Source: Nitrospirota bacterium (GTDB lineage: Bacteria > Nitrospirota > UBA9217). From it: DNA of 9,464 nt. Made by a program: the position numbers and the translations under genes. Positions 7,266-9,464 of this stretch are shown piece by piece; positions within the stretch are counted from its first letter, which is position 1, and each line of letters opens with the position of its first letter. The notes under the pieces are model-generated. The model was not told the origin of the DNA. It made no database searches and saw only the letters and a list, made by a program, of their open reading frames with translations. The stretch lies in the NCBI GenBank assembly GCA_013334545.1, contig JAAXXJ010000100.1:1-9464 (forward strand), in the 5' to 3' direction.

Positions 7266-7313
7266 TGCTTTTCTCGCAGGCGAAAGGTTAGCATTTTTAT
7301 CGGCGAAAAGCAA
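7265..7313 (-). promoter_or_regulatory. rlmN leader inverted repeat covering the ribosome binding region
   Basis: TTGCTTTTC (7265-7273) and GAAAAGCAA (7305-7313) are perfect 9-bp complements 31 nt apart. In the rlmN transcript the 3' arm would include the purine-rich binding site and touch the start codon. A competing short stem within the leader (CGC with GCG near 7275-7283) is also possible. The complementarity is seen; control of translation is inferred, and it requires transcription to start upstream of 7313. Confidence 0.3.
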
Positions 7314-7378
7314 GGCACGGGCCCCGACGTGAAGCAGGATGCGGAGCAGACAATTAATACTTTCATAAAATGATTTTC

Positions 7379-7387
7379 TGGTATAAT
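7379..7387 (+). promoter_or_regulatory. Extended -10 promoter for the receiver gene at 7429
   Basis: TGgTATAAT (7379-7387) is a perfect extended -10 element. No good -35 hexamer lies 16-18 nt upstream, as expected for this promoter type. Transcription would begin near 7394, giving a leader of about 35 nt. Confidence 0.6.
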
Positions 7388-7411
7388 CTTTCGAGCATGA
7401 GCGCTGCAACG

Positions 7412-7420
7412 TGGGGAAGA
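7412..7420 (+). promoter_or_regulatory. Ribosome binding site that favours the ATG at 7429
   Basis: GGGGAAGAG lies 8 nt before the in-frame ATG at 7429. The alternative GTG at 7411 has no comparable site and would add only six residues. Confidence 0.55.
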
Positions 7421-7428
7421 GCATTGCG

Positions 7429-7824
7429 ATGGGCGAGACCAACGCTCCCAAAAAGATCCTGATCGTTGATGATGAGCCGACCATCCTGCTGACTCTTTCG
7501 TACGCCCTGCGGTCCCGGGACGTGGAAGTGATCACGGCGAGCAGGCTCGAGCCCGCCGAGGAGGCATTGAAGAAGCACGCATTCGACCTGGTGATCGCCG
7601 ACATCCGCATGTCGGGCATGCTGGGCGAGGAAGGGCTGGAGCTCCTGACGTATATCAGGCGCTACTGGCCCGGGACCAAGGTCATCATCATGACCGCGCA
7701 TGGCTCCGAGGAGGTCCGGCAGGACGCCTACGATCGCGGCGCCACCCATTATTACCAGAAGCCCGTCGATATCCGGGAATTGATGCAGAAGATCGAGGAG
7801 CTGGGGATCCCGCTCAAGAACTAG
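7429..7824 (+). CDS. Single-domain response regulator, NtrC-like receiver type
   Basis: The 131-residue protein holds one receiver domain. It has the acidic pair D14-D15 in IVDDEPT, phospho-acceptor D58 in IADIRMSG, T89 in IIMTAHG and K111 in YYQKPVD. The DIRM segment and TAHGSEE resemble receivers of NtrC-family or hybrid-kinase regulators more than motility CheY proteins. A small insertion (GMLGEE) lies after the phospho-acceptor. There is no output domain; the protein ends about 10 residues after the last receiver helix, so it may be a phosphorelay intermediate or a protein-binding regulator. No histidine kinase is nearby. An extended -10 promoter precedes it, and a CheY gene follows 49 nt downstream, probably on the same transcript. 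Start chosen at 7429 on the basis of the purine-rich site upstream. Confidence 0.9.
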   Translation: MGETNAPKKILIVDDEPTILLTLSYALRSRDVEVITASRLEPAEEALKKHAFDLVIADIRMSGMLGEEGLELLTYIRRYWPGTKVIIMTAHGSEEVRQDAYDRGATHYYQKPVDIRELMQKIEELGIPLKN

Positions 7825-7873
7825 CGCGGCGGTTGACAGCGGTGCGTATTCACGACTGCAGGAGGATGCGGCT

Positions 7874-8254
7874 ATGCTCAAGAAGGTGCTGGTGGTCGAT
7901 GATTCGACCCTGATACACCAGATGTACAAAATGGTGCTCATGCGGTACCGGTGCGAGATCGTCCAGGCGCTCAACGGCCAGGACGGCATTGACAAGCTGG
8001 AGAAGAACCCCGATGTGAGCATGATGCTGGTGGACATCAATATGCCGCTCATGAACGGCCTCGAGTTCATCCAGAAGGTAAAGGCGCTCAAGAAGTTCGA
8101 CAGCATCCCCATTGTCATCGTGAGCACCGAGGGAAAGGAAGAGGACACTCAGCGCGGCCTCGCTCTGGGTGCGAGCGGGTACGTGAAAAAACCGTTCCAG
8201 CCCAGCGACCTTCACTCGCTGATCAACAAGCTGTTCGGGGATTTGCCGGCATAA
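7874..8254 (+). CDS. CheY-type single-domain response regulator (second copy)
   Basis: The 126-residue receiver has the acidic pair D9-D10, phospho-acceptor D54 in LVDINMPLMNG, S84/T85 in VIVSTEG and K106 in VKKPFQP, so it should be phosphorylatable. It has no output domain. Blocks shared with the CheY at 5143-5526 (DINMP, TEG, RGLALGA, KP) show that the two belong to one CheY subfamily, though other parts differ widely, so this is not a recent duplication. AGGAGG (7860-7865) sits 8 nt before the ATG. The gene follows the NtrC-like receiver by 49 nt and is likely co-transcribed with it. The cognate kinase is not in the window; the CheA expected for the upstream chemosensory cluster is a candidate. 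Confidence 0.92.
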   Translation: MLKKVLVVDDSTLIHQMYKMVLMRYRCEIVQALNGQDGIDKLEKNPDVSMMLVDINMPLMNGLEFIQKVKALKKFDSIPIVIVSTEGKEEDTQRGLALGASGYVKKPFQPSDLHSLINKLFGDLPA

Positions 8255-8296
8255 GCGGTCCGGTCGTGAGGTGTTCTGGCTCCAGAGGGTTTCCTT

Positions 8297-8345
8297 CACG
8301 CTGCCAGAGAGAACAGACATGGACTTGCCGGGCAGCACGCTGCCA
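8297..8345 (+). repeat. Direct repeat of CACGCTGCCA
   Basis: Two exact copies lie at 8297-8306 and 8336-8345, 39 nt apart start to start. GGCAGC at 8331-8336 can pair with the GCTGCC in the first copy (long loop), or GGCAG with the CTGCC in the second copy (4-nt loop). Confidence 0.6.
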
Positions 8346-8419
8346 AGATGTTGTTCATGCCACCATCGTTACCCGATCCCGTGCTCATCGGCTCGATCCA
8401 GTCGCCAGCCATGAACAAA

Positions 8420-8443
8420 GGTCTTTCGCTGCACTGAAAGGCC
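8420..8443 (+). terminator. Weak hairpin after the receiver pair, possible terminator
   Basis: GGTCTTTC (8420-8427) pairs with GAAAGGCC (8436-8443) over 8 bp with one G-U pair and an 8-nt loop. The following bases are only mildly T-rich, so intrinsic termination is uncertain. Confidence 0.2.
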
Positions 8444-8461
8444 ATGCGTTGTTCTAGAGTT

Positions 8462-8496
8462 GCTAATATCCGCTACCATTTGTAACCTCCGGTAAC
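8462..8496 (+). repeat. Four 10-bp-spaced short repeats upstream of the cooC promoter
   Basis: GCTAA (8462), GCTAC (8472), GTAAC (8482) and GTAAC (8492) begin exactly 10 nt apart. The last two are identical. They end 9 nt before the -35 hexamer, a position and phase that would suit an activator binding one face of the helix. Confidence 0.35.
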
Positions 8497-8505
8497 AAAA
8501 AACCC

Positions 8506-8535
8506 TTGACACATCCTCTTTTGTGATGCTATTTT
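8506..8535 (+). promoter_or_regulatory. Sigma-70-type promoter for cooC
   Basis: A perfect -35 TTGACA (8506-8511) and an extended -10 TGcTATTTT (hexamer 8530-8535) are separated by 18 nt. The predicted start near 8542 leaves a leader of about 23 nt containing AGGAG at 8552-8556. Confidence 0.72.
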
Positions 8536-8564
8536 GTTGAGTCATTTCTTCAGGAGCTTCTCCC

Positions 8565-9344
8565 ATGAAAATCGCAATTACCGGGAAGGGCGGCGTCGGC
8601 AAGACCACCCTCTCCGGACTTCTGGCAAGGCTCTACGCTGCGGAGGGCCGAAAGGTCCTCGCTGTCGATGCCGACCCTGACGCGAACCTCGCGTCCGCTC
8701 TGGGCATATCGCCTGAGGCGGCGAAGCAGGCCCTTCCACTCGCCGAGCAGGCGGACATGATCGAGGAGCGCACCGGAGCGCGGCCGGGCTCATCAGCCAA
8801 GGTGTTCAGCATCAACCCGAAGGTCGACGATATCCCCGAGACCTACAGCGTTCAGCACGAGGGGGTCAGGCTGCTCGTCGTCGGGAAGTCCCGCGAAGCG
8901 GGTTCAGGGTGCTTCTGTCCCGAGAATACCCTTCTCCGGCGTCTCATCAGTCACTTGATCCTGCGCCGCGATGACGTGGTGATCCTCGATATGGAAGCGG
9001 GCATCGAGCATCTGACCCGCGGCACGGCCGGCAGCGTCGACGCCTTCATCGTGGTGGTGGAGCCGGGCCAGCGGAGCCTGCAGACGGCGAAGCACATCGA
9101 GTCCCTGGCGCAGGGGCTGGGCGTGAAGCAGGTCTTCGTTGTGGGCAACAAGGTGCAGCGGGAGACGGACAAGGAGTTCGTGCAGAAGAACCTGCCGGGG
9201 ATGACGGTGCTGGGTTTCATGAGCTACACGCCGGACACGGTCAAGGCCGATCTCGACGGCCGTTCGCCCTTCGATGCATCACCCGGGGCGGTCGAAGAAG
9301 CAAAGAAGATCAAGGCGGCGCTGGACCAGCTCATGAAGAAATAA
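8565..9344 (+). CDS. cooC: CooC-type nickel-insertion ATPase for carbon monoxide dehydrogenase
   Basis: CooC is a cytoplasmic MinD/ParA-type P-loop ATPase that binds Ni and helps load it into the active-site C-cluster of Ni-CO dehydrogenase. The 259-residue length is normal. Residues 7-14 (GKGGVGKT) form the deviant Walker A motif with signature K8. DADPDANL (35-42) is the switch I region, LDMEAGIEHL (141-150) the Walker B/switch II region. C116 and C118 in GCFCPEN match the CxC pair that binds metal at the dimer interface of characterised CooC. The late VVGNKV (192-197) is the base-recognition motif. AGGAG at 8552-8556 supports the ATG. A related accessory for acetyl-CoA synthase (AcsF) is a close alternative. 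No CO dehydrogenase gene is in the window; a folate enzyme gene starts 6 nt downstream, suggesting a C1/acetyl-CoA operon. Confidence 0.93.
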   Translation: MKIAITGKGGVGKTTLSGLLARLYAAEGRKVLAVDADPDANLASALGISPEAAKQALPLAEQADMIEERTGARPGSSAKVFSINPKVDDIPETYSVQHEGVRLLVVGKSREAGSGCFCPENTLLRRLISHLILRRDDVVILDMEAGIEHLTRGTAGSVDAFIVVVEPGQRSLQTAKHIESLAQGLGVKQVFVVGNKVQRETDKEFVQKNLPGMTVLGFMSYTPDTVKADLDGRSPFDASPGAVEEAKKIKAALDQLMKK

Positions 9345-9350
9345 CCTTCC

Positions 9351-9464
9351 GTGAAAGATACGATCAGAAAACAGGTCCTCGACGCGCGGCTCAAGCTGAC
9401 GGCTGAGCAGCGGAGGGTAAAGAGCGCGGAGATCGAGGCCAAACTGTTCGGCCTTCCGGAGTAC
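9351..9464 (+). CDS. 5-formyltetrahydrofolate cyclo-ligase, N-terminal fragment (3' end outside window)
   Basis: Only 38 codons are visible, from a GTG start 6 nt after the cooC stop to the window edge. The translation begins MKDTIRKQVLDARLKLT, and later has SAEIEAKLFGLPEY. This matches the usual N-terminus of the family: K-x-x-x-R-K-x-x-L-x-x-R, a segment of about 12 residues, then S-x-x-I and L-P-E-Y. The enzyme (MTHFS, YgfA/FAU1 type) uses ATP to convert 5-formyl-THF to 5,10-methenyl-THF, returning folate to the C1 pool. The catalytic C-terminal half is not visible. No clear ribosome binding site precedes the GTG, so coupling to cooC is likely. The call rests on a short stretch but the pattern is characteristic. 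Confidence 0.75.
   Translation, partial: MKDTIRKQVLDARLKLTAEQRRVKSAEIEAKLFGLPEY

Larger units (their letters stand above)
7266..7428. other. Divergent intergenic region between rlmN and the NtrC-like receiver gene
   Basis: This 163-nt region is AT-richer than its surroundings around 7350-7395. It holds the extended -10 promoter reading right and the leader of rlmN reading left. For rlmN I see only a weak candidate promoter on the minus strand, TTGCTT, 17 nt, then TGcTAACCT, about 20-50 nt before its start. No gene or terminator is visible. Confidence 0.6.
8255..8564. other. 310-nt non-coding region upstream of cooC
   Basis: No convincing gene is present; short open frames on both strands have no recognisable content. 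The left two thirds hold a repeated 10-mer (8297-8306 and 8336-8345) and a hairpin at 8420-8443. The right third is AT-richer and holds phased short repeats and the cooC promoter. Confidence 0.6.

Noticed and set aside
7297..7304. Exact flagellar sigma-28 -10 word (GCCGATAA) on the minus strand before rlmN
   Set aside because: The TAAA-type -35 expected 15 nt upstream is missing and rlmN is not a motility gene; a chance 8-mer match is likely.
7266..7619. Longer N-terminus of RlmN on the minus strand
   Set aside because: The added residues are antisense to the receiver gene and the divergent promoter. The start at 7265 gives a family-typical length and N-terminus.
7833..7838. Perfect TTGACA before the second CheY gene
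   Set aside because: No -10-like hexamer lies 16-18 nt downstream; the bases there are GC-rich and overlap the ribosome binding site.
7363..8338. Minus-strand frames opposite the two receiver genes
   Set aside because: They mirror the codon structure of well-supported receiver genes and contain no known motif.
8266..8608. Two small frames in the gap before cooC (+ 8266-8457 and - 8369-8608)
   Set aside because: Neither has a ribosome binding site or recognisable sequence; the second overlaps the cooC promoter and start.

Overview
The window is gene-dense, GC-rich bacterial chromosomal DNA. I found no transposase, phage gene, CRISPR array, tRNA or rRNA. The gene mix is a chemosensory cluster with an embedded HEAT-repeat protein, orphan CheY-type receivers, rlmN, and a CooC-type nickel-insertion ATPase beside a folate C1 gene. 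This suits an anaerobe such as a Nitrospirota or Desulfobacterota/Geobacter-like lineage. That placement is an inference from gene content and cannot be proved from this window.

Region 1 (1-4171) is the distal part of a chemosensory operon on the + strand: the C-terminal half of CheW, a 663-residue all-HEAT-repeat protein, CheR methyltransferase and CheB methylesterase. The genes overlap or abut (14-nt overlap, 0-nt gap, 7-nt gap), so they are probably co-transcribed and translationally coupled. CheR and CheB set receptor methylation, and CheW joins receptors to CheA. No CheA or receptor gene lies in the window; they are expected upstream or elsewhere. The HEAT protein is the non-canonical member and is best read as a scaffold.

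Region 2 (4172-5526) opens with a near-consensus sigma-70 promoter (TTGATA, 17 nt, TATAAT) and a GC-rich leader. It encodes a coiled-coil plus GAF protein and a stand-alone CheY receiver. This is probably a separately controlled output or sensing arm of the same pathway.

Region 3 (5588-7265) is housekeeping: a guanine-deaminase-like nucleoside deaminase (+) facing the 23S rRNA/tRNA methyltransferase RlmN (-), with only 13 nt between their stop codons.

Region 4 (7266-8254) starts from a divergent intergenic region with an extended -10 promoter. It carries two more output-less receivers: one of the NtrC-like type, and one CheY that resembles the CheY of region 2.

Region 5 (8255-9464) has a 310-nt non-coding stretch with a good promoter (TTGACA, 18 nt, TGcTATTTT) preceded by 10-bp-phased short repeats. 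It is followed by cooC and the first 38 codons of a 5-formyltetrahydrofolate cyclo-ligase. This pair suggests a CO dehydrogenase/acetyl-CoA or C1-folate operon continuing beyond the window.
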